Translations under genes and position numbers: made by a program
Shown here: positions 7,324 through 15,721 of the stretch, in pieces
How the letters are laid out: every line of letters begins with the position of its first letter
How positions within the stretch are numbered: the stretch's first letter is position 1
Source: Magnetospirillum sp. UT-4
GTDB taxonomy: Bacteria; Pseudomonadota; Alphaproteobacteria; Rhodospirillales; Magnetospirillaceae
Length of the DNA: 45,579 bases
Direction: 5' to 3'
NCBI RefSeq assembly: GCF_902729435.1
Contig: NZ_CACVCG010000024.1
Span: 71,776-117,354, forward strand
Notes under the pieces: model-generated
Told to the model about the DNA's origin: nothing
Seen by the model: only the letters and a program-made list of their open reading frames with translations
Databases searched by the model: none

Positions 7324-9833
7324 GCCGCCTGCCCGACCCCCGCCCGCGCCCGCCCGAGGAGCTGGAGCAGTTGCAGGAGGTGTGGCGCCAGCCCGGCGGC
7401 TGGCGGCTGGCCTCGGCGGTCAACAACACCTATGTCGGCGTGTTCTACATCGGCACGGCGCTGCTGTTCTTCGTGCTGGCCGGCATCCTGGCCCTGCTGC
7501 TCCGCATCCAGCTGGCGGTGCCCGAGAACGACTTCCTGTCCCAGGCGACCTACAATCAGGTCTTCACCATGCACGGCACCATGATGATGTTCCTGTTCGC
7601 CGTGCCGGCGGTCGAGGCCATGGGCGTCTACCTGCTGCCCAACATGCAGGCGGCCCGCGATCTTCCCTTCCCGCGCCTGTCGGCCTACGCCTTCTGGGCC
7701 TATGCGGTGGGCGGGCTGGCGTTCTTCTGCTCGCTGTTCTTCGGGCTCGCCCCCGATGGCGGCTGGTTCATGTATCCGCCGCTGACAAGTTCCGAGCATT
7801 CGCCCGGCCACAACACCGATTTCTGGCTGCTGGGCATCGGCTTCATCGAGATCTCGGCCATCGCCGGCGCCATCGAGATCCTGGTCGGGGTGCTGCGGAC
7901 GCGGGCGCCGGGAATGACGCTGGACAAGCTGCCGATCTATTCCTGGGCCATGCTGGTGTTCGCGGTGATGATCGTGTTCGGCTTCCCGGCGGTGATCCTG
8001 GGCACCGCCCTGCTGGAGATCGAGCGCAGCTTCCACTGGCCGTTCTTCATCGCCGAAAAGGGCGGCGACCCGCTGCTGTGGCAGCACCTGTTCTGGTTCT
8101 TCGGCCATCCCGAGGTCTACATCATCTTCCTGCCGGCCGCCGGCTTCGTCTCGATGATCCTGCCGACCATGTGCGGCACCCGGCTGGTGGCCCATCGCTG
8201 GGTGGTGCTGGCCCTGGTGGCCACCGGCTTCATCGCCTTCGGCGTGTGGGTCCACCACATGTTCACCACCGGCCTGCCGAAATTGTCGCTGTCCTTCTTC
8301 TCGGCCGCCAGCATGGCGGTGGCGGTGCCCAGCGGCATCCAGGTCTTCGCCTGGATCGCCACCATCGCCAAGGGCCGGCTGCGGCTCACCGTGCCGTCGC
8401 TGTTCGTGCTGGGCTTCCTCGCCATCTTCACCCTGGGCGGGCTGACCGGGGTGATGGTGGCGATGGTGCCGTTCGACGGCCAGACCCACGACACCTTCTT
8501 CGTGGTCGCCCATTTCCACTACGTGCTGATCGGCGGCATGGTCTTCCCGCTGTTCGCCGCCTTCTATTACTGGGCGCCCACCGCCAGCCGCCGCGCCTTG
8601 TCCGAGCGCCTGGGGAAATGGTGCTTCGGGCTGATGTTCGTGGGCTTCAACATCGCCTTCTTCCCCCAGCACGTGGCCGGGCTGATGGGCATGCCGCGGC
8701 GGGTGTGGACCTATCCGGCCGAGCTGGGCTGGGGCTGGATCAACATGACCTCGACCGTCGGCGCCTTCATCCTCGGGCTGGGGGCGCTGGTGTTCCTGAT
8801 CGATCTGGCCCGCAACTTCCGCCCCTTCACCGGCGGCAATGCCGGCAACGTGTGGAACGCCGGCACCCTGGAATGGCTGCCCGGCGGCAATTACGCCACC
8901 CGCTCGATCCCCATCGTCACCAGCCTCGAGCCGCTGTGGGACCAGCCGGACTTGGCCCGCGAGGTTGACGAGGGGCGCTATTACCTGCCCGGCGCCCCCA
9001 CCGGCCGGCGCGAGACCATCGTCACCAGCGCCATCGCGGCCGAGCCGCAATACCTGATGCAGATGCCGGGGCCGGGCTGGCCGGCGGTGCTGGCGGCGTG
9101 GTTCACCGCCGCCTTCTTCCTGCTGCTCACCGTCAAGCTGGTGACGCCCGCGATGGTCTGCGGAGTGATCGCCCTGGCGTTGGTGCTGCGGTGGATGTGG
9201 GACACCGATCTCGGCCCCGCCCATCCGCCGGTGGATATCGGCGGCGGCATCGTCCTGCCGGTCAACTGCTCGGGACCCATGTCCCATTCGTGGTGGGCGG
9301 TGGTGGTGCTGATCCTGGTGGCCGGCGCCGTCTTCGCCTCGCTGCTGTTCTCGTATTTCTTCCTGTGGACGGTGTCGCCCGACGTGTGGCCGGCGGCCAC
9401 CGGGCAGGCGCTGCCCGGGGCGGAGTGGCCGCTGGCCGCGGCGGCGCTGCTGGTGCTGTCCAGCGCCCTGGTGTGGTGGGCGGGGCGAAGGCTGGAGGCC
9501 GATGGCCACTGGTCGGTGCGCCTGGGGCTGGCGGCGGCGGCGGTGGCGCTGGCGGCGGCGCTGGCGGCCGAGCTGGCCGGCCAGCGCGCCACCGGCCTCT
9601 CGCCCACCGACAGCGGCTACGGCGCCGTGGTCTACATGATGGCGGCGCTGCAGGGGCTGTTCGTGGCGACCCTGGGGATCATGGCGCTCTACACCCTGGC
9701 GCGCTCGCTGGCCGGCCTGCTCCACCGCCACCGCCGGGCCACCTTCGACAACACCATGCTGCTGTGGCACTACGCGGTCGGCCAGGGCCTGATCGCCCTG
9801 GCGGTGGTCCATTTCGGCCCGCGCGTGCTGTGA
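7320..9833 (+). CDS. cytochrome c oxidase subunit I/III fusion
   Basis: 837-residue fusion of the proton-pumping catalytic subunit I and subunit III. The N-terminal 560 residues carry the haem-copper core: TMHGTMMMF (haem a ligand His), HLFWFFGHPEVYI (CuB His and cross-linked Tyr, with the Glu of A1-type enzymes), VHHMFTTG (CuB His pair), and FVVAHFHYVLIGG (haem a3 and a ligands). From about residue 600 the chain continues as a reduced subunit III with helices including WWAVVVLILVAGAVFASLLFSYFFLW and a final HYAVGQGLIALAVVHFG. Similar I/III fusions are known in Thermus caa3. It starts at an ATGA overlap with coxB. Subunit I activity is firm; the III part is shorter than stand-alone CoxC. Confidence 0.93.
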   Translation: MSRLPDPRPRPPEELEQLQEVWRQPGGWRLASAVNNTYVGVFYIGTALLFFVLAGILALLLRIQLAVPENDFLSQATYNQVFTMHGTMMMFLFAVPAVEAMGVYLLPNMQAARDLPFPRLSAYAFWAYAVGGLAFFCSLFFGLAPDGGWFMYPPLTSSEHSPGHNTDFWLLGIGFIEISAIAGAIEILVGVLRTRAPGMTLDKLPIYSWAMLVFAVMIVFGFPAVILGTALLEIERSFHWPFFIAEKGGDPLLWQHLFWFFGHPEVYIIFLPAAGFVSMILPTMCGTRLVAHRWVVLALVATGFIAFGVWVHHMFTTGLPKLSLSFFSAASMAVAVPSGIQVFAWIATIAKGRLRLTVPSLFVLGFLAIFTLGGLTGVMVAMVPFDGQTHDTFFVVAHFHYVLIGGMVFPLFAAFYYWAPTASRRALSERLGKWCFGLMFVGFNIAFFPQHVAGLMGMPRRVWTYPAELGWGWINMTSTVGAFILGLGALVFLIDLARNFRPFTGGNAGNVWNAGTLEWLPGGNYATRSIPIVTSLEPLWDQPDLAREVDEGRYYLPGAPTGRRETIVTSAIAAEPQYLMQMPGPGWPAVLAAWFTAAFFLLLTVKLVTPAMVCGVIALALVLRWMWDTDLGPAHPPVDIGGGIVLPVNCSGPMSHSWWAVVVLILVAGAVFASLLFSYFFLWTVSPDVWPAATGQALPGAEWPLAAAALLVLSSALVWWAGRRLEADGHWSVRLGLAAAAVALAAALAAELAGQRATGLSPTDSGYGAVVYMMAALQGLFVATLGIMALYTLARSLAGLLHRHRRATFDNTMLLWHYAVGQGLIALAVVHFGPRVL

Positions 9834-9843
9834 GGAGGCCAGG

Positions 9844-10173
9844 ATGGCAGAGACCGACCGCCGCTTCTTCTCCGGCCTTCTCCGTATCGGCGCCGGGCCG
9901 GCGCTGTGGGCGGCCCATCTCGGCCTGGTCTACGGCGTGACGGCGGTGGCCTGCGCGCGCGGGGCCGGCGGGGTCGCCGCCCCGACCGTCGTCGGCCTCA
10001 CATTGGCCGCGGCGCTGGGCGCCGGCTGGATTGTGGGGCGCGAGCTGCGACGCGCCCGCGCCGGACCGGCCGGGACCCGGACGTCGTTCTTCGCCGCCGC
10101 CCTGGCCGGGCTGTCGCTGGTGGCGATCCTGTGGGCCGGCCTGCCGGTGGTGTTCGTCTCCGCCTGTCCGTGA
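9844..10173 (+). CDS. small three-helix membrane protein of the oxidase cluster
   Basis: 109 residues with three hydrophobic segments, at about 15-35, 45-64 and 82-106, joined by an Arg-rich cytoplasmic-looking loop (GRELRRARAG). AGGAGG lies five bases before the ATG, and the gap to the subunit I/III gene is only 10 bases, so it belongs to the same operon. I do not recognise the family. Position suggests a small accessory or assembly subunit of the oxidase, but no motif supports that. Confidence 0.7.
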   Translation: MAETDRRFFSGLLRIGAGPALWAAHLGLVYGVTAVACARGAGGVAAPTVVGLTLAAALGAGWIVGRELRRARAGPAGTRTSFFAAALAGLSLVAILWAGLPVVFVSACP

Positions 10174-10185
10174 AAGGGGAACCGG

Positions 10186-10473
10186 ATGCCCGATTTCCAG
10201 GCCTTGCCGCCCTGGGTCAACGGCGCCGTGTTCCTGGCCTGCGCCGGACTGGTGTGGGTGGCCGGGGCGCGGCTGGTGGCGGCGCTCGACCGCATCGCGA
10301 CGATTACCGGCATCGGCCAGGCCTTCATCGGCATGGTGGTGACCGCCATCTACCTGGCCGGCCTGATCGAGCGCTCGGACCGCAGCCTTTTGCGCCTGGG
10401 CTACGATTCCTGGGCGGTGCTGGCAACCTATTGCGGCGGGGTGGTGGCGCTGTATTTCCTGCGCGGCGCCTGA
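10186..10473 (+). CDS. 95-residue membrane protein, apparently the two ends of a CaCA-type cation exchanger
   Basis: Two or three hydrophobic segments. The first 50 residues (VWVAGARLVAALDRIATIT then GIGQAFIGM) read like the N-terminal helix and loop of sodium/calcium or sodium/proton exchangers of the CaCA superfamily. The rest (YLAGLIERSDRSLLRLGYD then SWAVLATYCGG) reads like the extreme C-terminus of the same proteins. The roughly 250 residues between, including both ion-binding alpha repeats, are missing. It is therefore probably an in-frame internal deletion and cannot work as an exchanger. It has a good Shine-Dalgarno site (AGGGGA) and no internal stop, so it may still be expressed. Its 3' end overlaps the convergent dehydrogenase gene by 46 bases. 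Confidence 0.55.
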   Translation: MPDFQALPPWVNGAVFLACAGLVWVAGARLVAALDRIATITGIGQAFIGMVVTAIYLAGLIERSDRSLLRLGYDSWAVLATYCGGVVALYFLRGA

Positions 10474-11468
10474 GCCGGCCCGCCCAGCGCTCCGGCGACC
10501 AGGAAAGCCGCCCCCAGCGCCACCACCCCCGCCGCCAGCCAGAAGCGATGGCGGGACAGCGTCCATTGCAGACTGTGGCGCTGCGCCTCGCCGTCGAACG
10601 CGCCGTGGGTGCGGTGCAGGGCGGGGACGGTGTGGAACAGGTTGGCCGGCGCGCCGGGCGGCACTTGCTGCGGCCGCTGCTGGGCCTGGTAGTTGGTGCG
10701 CGCCAGGTAGCGGTCGAGCAGGCCGGGGACGAACTTCTCGGCCCAGATGGCGGCCACCGTCGCCGGTCCCAGCAGCACCTCGCGCCGCCCGGATTGCGCC
10801 GCCCAGACGATGGCCTCGGCCGCCAGTTCGGGCTGGTAGACCGGGGCCACCGGGCGCGGCCGGCCGGGCATGCGGGCCAGCGCCCAGTCGAATTGCGGGG
10901 TGTTGACCGCCGGCAGGTGGACCGCCGTCAGGCGCACCCGGCTGTGGTCGTGCAGCAGCTCGCAGCGCAGCGAATCGGTGAAGGCGCGGATGGCCGCCTT
11001 GGCGCCGCAATAGGGCGCCTGCAGCGGGATCGAGCGGTAGGCCAGGGCCGAGCCGACCTGGACGATGGCGCCCCGGTCGCGCCGCTTCATGCGCTTCAGC
11101 GCGGCCATGGTGCCGTGGACATAGCCGAGATAGGTGACCTCGGTGGCGCGGCGGTACTCGGCCGGGGTGATGGCGTCGAACGGGGCGAACACCGTCACCA
11201 TGGCGGCGTTGACCCAGACGTCGATGGGGCCGAATTCGGCCTCGACTCGGCCGGCGGCATCCTCGACCCGGTCGGCATCGGCGACGTCGGCGGCCAGGAC
11301 CAGCGCCCGCCCGCCCAGGCGCTCGACCTCCCGGCGCACGTCGTCGAGGGCGCCGCCGTCGCGGGCGATCAGGCCGATGGCGGCGCCTTGGCGGGCGAAG
11401 GCATGGGCGACGGCGCGGCCGACCCCCGCCGACGCCCCGGTGATCACGACGACCCGCTGTTCGGTCAT
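10428..11468 (-). CDS. short-chain dehydrogenase/reductase with C-terminal membrane helix
   Basis: 346-residue SDR. The NAD(P)-binding motif TGASAGVG is near residue 10, NAA (here VNAAMVT) near 90, the catalytic Ser in VGSALAYRS and the YCGAK Tyr-Lys pair follow. After the roughly 250-residue catalytic domain comes an extension with LDRYLARTNYQAQQ, then a membrane helix (FWLAAGVVALGAAFLVAGAL) close to the C-terminus, which would tether it to the inner membrane. The start has GGAG seven bases upstream. It is divergent from the rsmB-like gene and converges on the exchanger remnant. The substrate is not predictable. Confidence 0.85.
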   Translation of the reverse strand: MTEQRVVVITGASAGVGRAVAHAFARQGAAIGLIARDGGALDDVRREVERLGGRALVLAADVADADRVEDAAGRVEAEFGPIDVWVNAAMVTVFAPFDAITPAEYRRATEVTYLGYVHGTMAALKRMKRRDRGAIVQVGSALAYRSIPLQAPYCGAKAAIRAFTDSLRCELLHDHSRVRLTAVHLPAVNTPQFDWALARMPGRPRPVAPVYQPELAAEAIVWAAQSGRREVLLGPATVAAIWAEKFVPGLLDRYLARTNYQAQQRPQQVPPGAPANLFHTVPALHRTHGAFDGEAQRHSLQWTLSRHRFWLAAGVVALGAAFLVAGALGGPAQAPRRKYSATTPPQ

Positions 11469-11601
11469 TCCGGTCTCCTGCCTCTTGCGCATCGGGTGAA
11501 GGATGAAACACCGGGTTCGGTGGCCGGGTTCTCCCCGCCTGTTGCCATGCCCGCCGGAACCGCCTAGGGTCGTCGGCCCGCTCCTCTGCCCGGATTCCGC
11601 C

Positions 11602-12894
11602 ATGACCCCCGCTGCCCGCCTGTCCGCCGCCATCGATCTGCTGGACGAGATCGAGGGCAACGCGCGGCCGGCCGACCAGGTGGCGTCGTTCTACTTCAAG
11701 GGCCGGCGCTACATCGGCGCCAAGGATCGCCGCGCCGTCGCCGACATCGTGTGGCGGGTGCTGCGGCGCAAGGCGCGCATCGGCTGGTGGCTGGAGCACC
11801 TGGATTTCCCCGTCGAGTCCCGCGCCCGGGTGCTGGCCGACCTCGCCCTGTCGGGCCAGGCGGCGGAGCCCGAGCTGTTCCAGGGCCCCCATTCCGCCGC
11901 CCCGCCCGGCCGCGAGGAAAAGCGCATGATGGAGGCGCTGCGGGGCAAGGACCTGTTCCACCGCGACATGCCCGCCTGGGTGCGGGGCGAGTTCCCCGAA
12001 TGGCTGACGCCGCGCCTCGAGGCGCTGTGGGGCGAGGCCATGGTGCGCGAGGTCGGCGCCATGCGCGACGAGGCGCCGCTGGATCTGCGCGTCAACACCC
12101 TGAAGGCGACCCGCGACGAGGCGGTGGCCGCCCTGCGCGCCGACAAGCTGGATCCGCGCCCGACGCGATGGTCGCCGCTGGGCCTGCGCCTGGCCGAGCG
12201 CGCCCCCATGGTGCAGATGCAGGCCTGGCGGAACGGGCTGGTGGAGATCCAGGACGAGGGGTCGCAGCTGGTGGCGCTGCTGGCCGAGGCCCGCCCCGGC
12301 ATGGCGGTGTGCGACTATTGCGCCGGGGCCGGCGGCAAGACCCTGGCCCTGGCCGCCACCATGGAGAACAAGGGCCGGCTGGTCGCCTGCGACGTCGCCG
12401 AGTGGCGGGTCGACAAGGCCGGCGAGCGCTTCCGCCGCGCCGGCGTGCACAACGTCAGCCGCCGCGTCATCGAAGGCGCCGCCGACAAGTGGATCAAGCG
12501 CTCGGCCGCCTCGTTCGACCGGGTGCTGGTGGACGCCCCCTGCACCGGCACCGGCACCTGGCGGCGCAACCCGGATGCCAAGTGGCAGCTGACCGAACAG
12601 ACGCTGGCCGAACTGATGGAAAGCCAGCGGGTGATCCTGGCCAGCGCGGCGCGGCTGGTGAAGCCGGGCGGACGGCTGATCTACGCCACCTGCTCGGTGC
12701 TGGCCGAGGAGAACGAGACCCAGATGCAAGGGTTCCTGGCCGCCCACCCCGAATACACGGTGCGGCCGGTGCCGGATCTGTGGCCGGCATTGGTCGGCAC
12801 CGAATGCCCGGTCACCGGCCCCTACCTGCGCCTGTCACCGCTGGCCCACGGCACCGACGGCTTCTTCGCCGCGGTGCTGGAACGGGCGGCGTAA
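11602..12894 (+). CDS. RsmB/NOP-type rRNA (cytosine-5) methyltransferase
   Basis: 430-residue RNA m5C methyltransferase of the RsmB/Nop2 family. The SAM-binding motif is DYCAGAGGKTLALAA (about residue 234 on), then VLVDAPCTGTGTW with Cys314 and IYATCSVLAEEN with Cys364. Those are the two family cysteines, one the nucleophile and the other aiding product release. The N-terminal part (YFKGRRYIGAKDRRAVADIVW) matches the RNA-recognition region of alphaproteobacterial members. The frame is open upstream to 11503, but the ATG at 11602 gives the expected N-terminus. Transcribed away from the dehydrogenase gene. The exact target base is inferred only at family level. Confidence 0.9.
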   Translation: MTPAARLSAAIDLLDEIEGNARPADQVASFYFKGRRYIGAKDRRAVADIVWRVLRRKARIGWWLEHLDFPVESRARVLADLALSGQAAEPELFQGPHSAAPPGREEKRMMEALRGKDLFHRDMPAWVRGEFPEWLTPRLEALWGEAMVREVGAMRDEAPLDLRVNTLKATRDEAVAALRADKLDPRPTRWSPLGLRLAERAPMVQMQAWRNGLVEIQDEGSQLVALLAEARPGMAVCDYCAGAGGKTLALAATMENKGRLVACDVAEWRVDKAGERFRRAGVHNVSRRVIEGAADKWIKRSAASFDRVLVDAPCTGTGTWRRNPDAKWQLTEQTLAELMESQRVILASAARLVKPGGRLIYATCSVLAEENETQMQGFLAAHPEYTVRPVPDLWPALVGTECPVTGPYLRLSPLAHGTDGFFAAVLERAA

Positions 12895-12909
12895 CCCGCC
12901 GCCCGTTCC
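12879..12909. terminator. bidirectional hairpin between convergent genes
   Basis: A perfect 12-bp stem (GGAACGGGCGGC at 12879-12890 with its complement at 12898-12909) has a 7-base loop containing the stop codon of the RsmB-type gene. It sits between that gene and the end of the convergent DUF1328 gene. No T-run follows on the plus strand, so it may act by hairpin alone. Confidence 0.5.
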
Positions 12910-12920
12910 GGACGCCACGG

Positions 12921-13097
12921 TCAAAGCGGCGGTCGGCGGCCGCGGAACAGGCCGACCACGATGGACACCACGAACAGCACCAGGAAGATGAAGAACAGCA
13001 CCTGGGCGATGCCGCCGGCGGTGCTGGCGACGCCGCCGAAGCCGAACACGGCGGCAACAACGGCGATGATCAGGAAGACGGCGGCCCAGTACAGCAT
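12921..13097 (-). CDS. DUF1328 / YtjA-family small membrane protein
   Basis: 58-residue peptide with two membrane segments: [20 protein letters not shown], then a short [12 protein letters not shown] turn, then [19 protein letters not shown], ending in basic GRRPPL. This is the characteristic two-helix DUF1328 layout. Members are often stress-induced in proteobacteria; their role is unknown. The ATG at 13095-13097 has GGAGG upstream, which rules out the slightly longer open frame. Confidence 0.88.
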   Translation of the reverse strand: MLYWAAVFLIIAVVAAVFGFGGVASTAGGIAQVLFFIFLVLFVVSIVVGLFRGRRPPL

Positions 13098-13230
13098 GCT
13101 ACCCTCCGTCGGTGATCCCATCCCCGGCCATATGGCAAGCAGGGGTACCGATTGGCAGGGGCGACGGACGGCGCGGAGGAGGTAGGGCCAAGGGCGCGGA
13201 ACGTGCCCGCCCGGCGAGGGCTAAACAATC

Positions 13231-13262
13231 AGACCACGTTCCGTTTGAACGGAACATGGTCT
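13231..13262 (-). terminator. 15-bp hairpin terminator after the Gln-rich protein gene
   Basis: Arms AGACCACGTTCCGTT (13231-13245) and AACGGAACATGGTCT (13248-13262) pair at 14 of 15 positions around a 2-base gap. On the minus strand the hairpin begins at the stop codon of the gene ending at 13261 and is followed by GATTGTTTAG, moderately T-rich. Confidence 0.6.
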
Positions 13263-13710
13263 ACTTGCCGCCGCGCAGCGACTGGAACAGCTCGAACCCC
13301 TGCTGGGCCATGCCCAGCCCCTGCTGCAATCCGGCCAGGCCGCCGCCGCCGCCGCTGTCCTGGGCGGGGAACATGGATTGATAGCGCAGGCGGGTGGTGG
13401 CGGCGCTGTCGGCCAGGTCGCTGGCGGTCTGACGGGTCAGCCCTTCCAGCAGCGCCCCGCCCGAGCCGCCGGCGAAACCGATGCCGCCGGCCGACAGGGA
13501 GGCCCGCGCCGTCGCCATCTGGCGCTTCAGCAGGTCGCGCTGCTGGCGCGCCTGCTGCTCGTGCTGCTGCATCAGCATCTGGTTCTGCAGATCCATCTGC
13601 TGCTGCTGCGCCTGGGCCGACGCCTTGGCCTGCTGCTGCTGCGCCATGCCGCCGGCGACGCTGCTCGCCGCCTGCAGGGCCATCGGAATGTATTGGGTGA
13701 AGCTGCCCAT
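13261..13710 (-). CDS. Gln-rich, phage-virion-like protein of unknown function
   Basis: 149 residues. The N-terminus (MGSFTQYIPMALQAASSVAGG) is hydrophobic, followed by a Gln/Ala coiled-coil stretch (MAQQQQAKASAQAQQQQ, QNQMLMQQHEQQARQQRDLLKR). Next come RASLSAGGIGFAGGSGGALL and a Gly-rich tail. The order Gln-rich helix, then ARASL-GxGF-GGSxxALL, recalls structural or internal virion proteins in alphaproteobacterial prophages and gene transfer agents. No other phage gene is in the window, so it would be an orphan. The ATG at 13708-13710 has GGAGG upstream and the gene has its own terminator. Family assignment is tentative. Confidence 0.6.
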   Translation of the reverse strand: MGSFTQYIPMALQAASSVAGGMAQQQQAKASAQAQQQQMDLQNQMLMQQHEQQARQQRDLLKRQMATARASLSAGGIGFAGGSGGALLEGLTRQTASDLADSAATTRLRYQSMFPAQDSGGGGGLAGLQQGLGMAQQGFELFQSLRGGK

Positions 13711-13796
13711 GACTGGCCTCCGGTAAGTTCGTTGTTTGTTCTTATAGCACCGGAACGCAGGGGGCTGCAAGGAAAATATGCCGATAAAGGGGAAAA

Positions 13797-13897
13797 CCCC
13801 CCTCTCCTTTCATGGGGAGGGGTCGGGGGCGGGGTTGGCGGCCGCTTGTGCAGACGGCGGCATCCCCCCACCCCGGCCCTCCCCACGAGGGGGAAGG
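13797..13897. repeat. GC-rich palindromic repeat element, copy D
   Basis: More diverged copy. Left arm CCCCTCTCC with TTTCAT loop and GGGGAGGGG, then GTCGGGGGCGGGGTTGG, a core different from A and B, then CATCCCCCCACCCC and the right hairpin CCCTCCCC-ACGA-GGGGGAAGG (13878-13897). It fills the gap between the Gln-rich gene and the end of the PHA synthase gene, and may help end the latter's transcript. Confidence 0.72.
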
Positions 13898-13924
13898 AGA
13901 AAGGGAGGGGGGAGGGAGAACTTA

Positions 13925-15721
13925 CTACACCACGCGGTGCTTCACATAGGCGCCGGGGGCGTCCTCGATGGCCTTCAGCTTGCCGCTGCCGGGCTGGCGC
14001 GCCGGCACCTGCTTGACCCCCTTGGAGGACCAGGCCTGCCAGTCCGGCCACCACGAGCCTTCCTCCTGCTTGGCGCCGTTCAGCCAGGTGTCGGGGTTCT
14101 TCACCTTGCGGCTGTTGGTCCAGAAGCAGTACTTGCCCGCCGCCGGCGGATTGACCACGCCGGCGATGTGGCCCGAGGCGGCGAGCACGAACTTGACCGG
14201 CCCCGAGACGTTCTGGGTCAGGGCATAGGTGCTCTTCCACGGCGCGATGTGGTCCTCGCGGGTGGACAGCATGTAGATGGGCGTCTTGATGGTGGCGAGG
14301 TCGATGTCCACGCCGTCCAGGACGATGCCGCCGGGAACCACCAGCTGGTTCTCCTGGTACATCTTGCGCAGGTAGAAGCTGTGCATGGCCGCCGGCATGC
14401 GGGTCGAATCCGAGTTCCAGTACAGCAGGTCGAACGGGAACGGGTCCTTGCCCAGCAGGTAGTTGTTGACCACGAACGACCAGATCAGGTCGTTGGCGCG
14501 CAGCATGTTGAAGGTCATCGCCATGTCGCGGCCGTCGAGGAAGCCGGCCCCGCTCATCTTCTCCTCGAGGGCGGAGAGCTGCTCCTCGTCGATGAAGACG
14601 CCCAGCTCGCCCGGCTCGTTGAAGTCGGTCATGGTGGTGAACAGGGTGGCCGAGGCGATGCGGTCGGCCTTGCCCTTGGCGGTCAGGTAGGCCAGGGTGC
14701 ACACCGTCAGGGTGCCGCCCAGGCAATAGCCGACGGCGTTGACGCTGCTCTGGCCGGTGGCCTTCTCGATGGCGTCCAGCGCCGCCAGCGGGCCTTCCTT
14801 CATGTAGTCGGCGAAGGACTTGGCGGCCAGCGTCTCGTCGGGATTGACCCATGAGATGACGAACACCGTGTGGCCCTGGTCCACCGCCCACTTGATGAAG
14901 CTGTTCTTCGGGCGCAGATCCAGGATGTAGTACTTGTTGATCCACGGCGGCACGATCATCAGCGGCCGCTCCAGCACCGTCTCGGTGGTCGGCGTGTACT
15001 GCACCAGCTGCATCAGGTCGTTCTGGAAGACCACCTTGCCGGGGGTGACGGCGATGTTCTCGCCGACCTTGAAGGCGTCGTAATCGGTCATGCGGATGGA
15101 CAGCTGGCCCTTGCCGCGCTCGAGGTCGTCGAGCAGGTTGTTCAGCCCCTTGATCAGGTTCTCGCCGCCCGATTCGACGGTGGCGCGCAGCACCTCGGGA
15201 TTGGTCATCACGAAGTTGGAGGGCGCCATGGCATCGACGAACTGGCGGGTGTAGAAATCGACCTTCTGGGCCGAATGGCCGTCCAAACCCTCGACGTCGT
15301 TGACGACGCCCTGCACCCAGCGGGCCGAAAGCAGGTAGGACTGCTTGATGTAGTCGAAGATCTCGTTCTCCTCCCACATCTCGTCCTTGAACCGGCGGTC
15401 GCCGGCCTCGGGCTTGGCCACCGGCTCGGTGGTCTCGCCCATCAGGCGGCGGGCGGTGTTCTGCCACAGCGACATGTAGTCGTTCCACAGCGACAGGTTG
15501 GCTTCCATCAGCTTGGCCGGGTCGCTCATCATGCGCGCCGTCATCTCGATGAAGGCGTTGCCGATGTTCAACGGATCGAACGAATGCGGGGTCGGATCGG
15601 CGGCCTGGCGGGCCAGGAACTCGGTGACGATCCGCTGGCTGCGCTCGGCGATTCCGGTCATCGCCTTGGACAGCTCGGCGGGGTCGATCAGCTTGATGTC
15701 AGCACCCATCTCTTCGGCCAT
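13925..15721 (-). CDS. phaC: class I polyhydroxyalkanoate synthase
   Basis: Polymerises (R)-3-hydroxyacyl-CoA into PHA storage polymer at the granule surface. The 598-residue chain has the long N-terminal domain of class I enzymes (FLARQAADPTPHSFDPLNIG) and an alpha/beta-hydrolase core. The lipase-like box is GYCLGG, with the nucleophile at Cys333. The catalytic Asp lies in STREDHIAPW and the His in ASGHIAGV. The end reads WWPDWQAWSS, typical of the family. Two starts are possible: an ATG at 15727, only two bases from the GAGG site, and an ATG at 15721, seven bases from it. I chose the second. No phaA, phaB, phasin or phaR gene adjoins it. Confidence 0.94.
   Translation of the reverse strand: MAEEMGADIKLIDPAELSKAMTGIAERSQRIVTEFLARQAADPTPHSFDPLNIGNAFIEMTARMMSDPAKLMEANLSLWNDYMSLWQNTARRLMGETTEPVAKPEAGDRRFKDEMWEENEIFDYIKQSYLLSARWVQGVVNDVEGLDGHSAQKVDFYTRQFVDAMAPSNFVMTNPEVLRATVESGGENLIKGLNNLLDDLERGKGQLSIRMTDYDAFKVGENIAVTPGKVVFQNDLMQLVQYTPTTETVLERPLMIVPPWINKYYILDLRPKNSFIKWAVDQGHTVFVISWVNPDETLAAKSFADYMKEGPLAALDAIEKATGQSSVNAVGYCLGGTLTVCTLAYLTAKGKADRIASATLFTTMTDFNEPGELGVFIDEEQLSALEEKMSGAGFLDGRDMAMTFNMLRANDLIWSFVVNNYLLGKDPFPFDLLYWNSDSTRMPAAMHSFYLRKMYQENQLVVPGGIVLDGVDIDLATIKTPIYMLSTREDHIAPWKSTYALTQNVSGPVKFVLAASGHIAGVVNPPAAGKYCFWTNSRKVKNPDTWLNGAKQEEGSWWPDWQAWSSKGVKQVPARQPGSGKLKAIEDAPGAYVKHRVV

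Noticed and set aside
6714-12747. Two minus-strand frames over 1000 codons opposite the oxidase and methyltransferase genes
   Set aside because: Antisense shadows without motifs; the real dehydrogenase in this span is in another frame.
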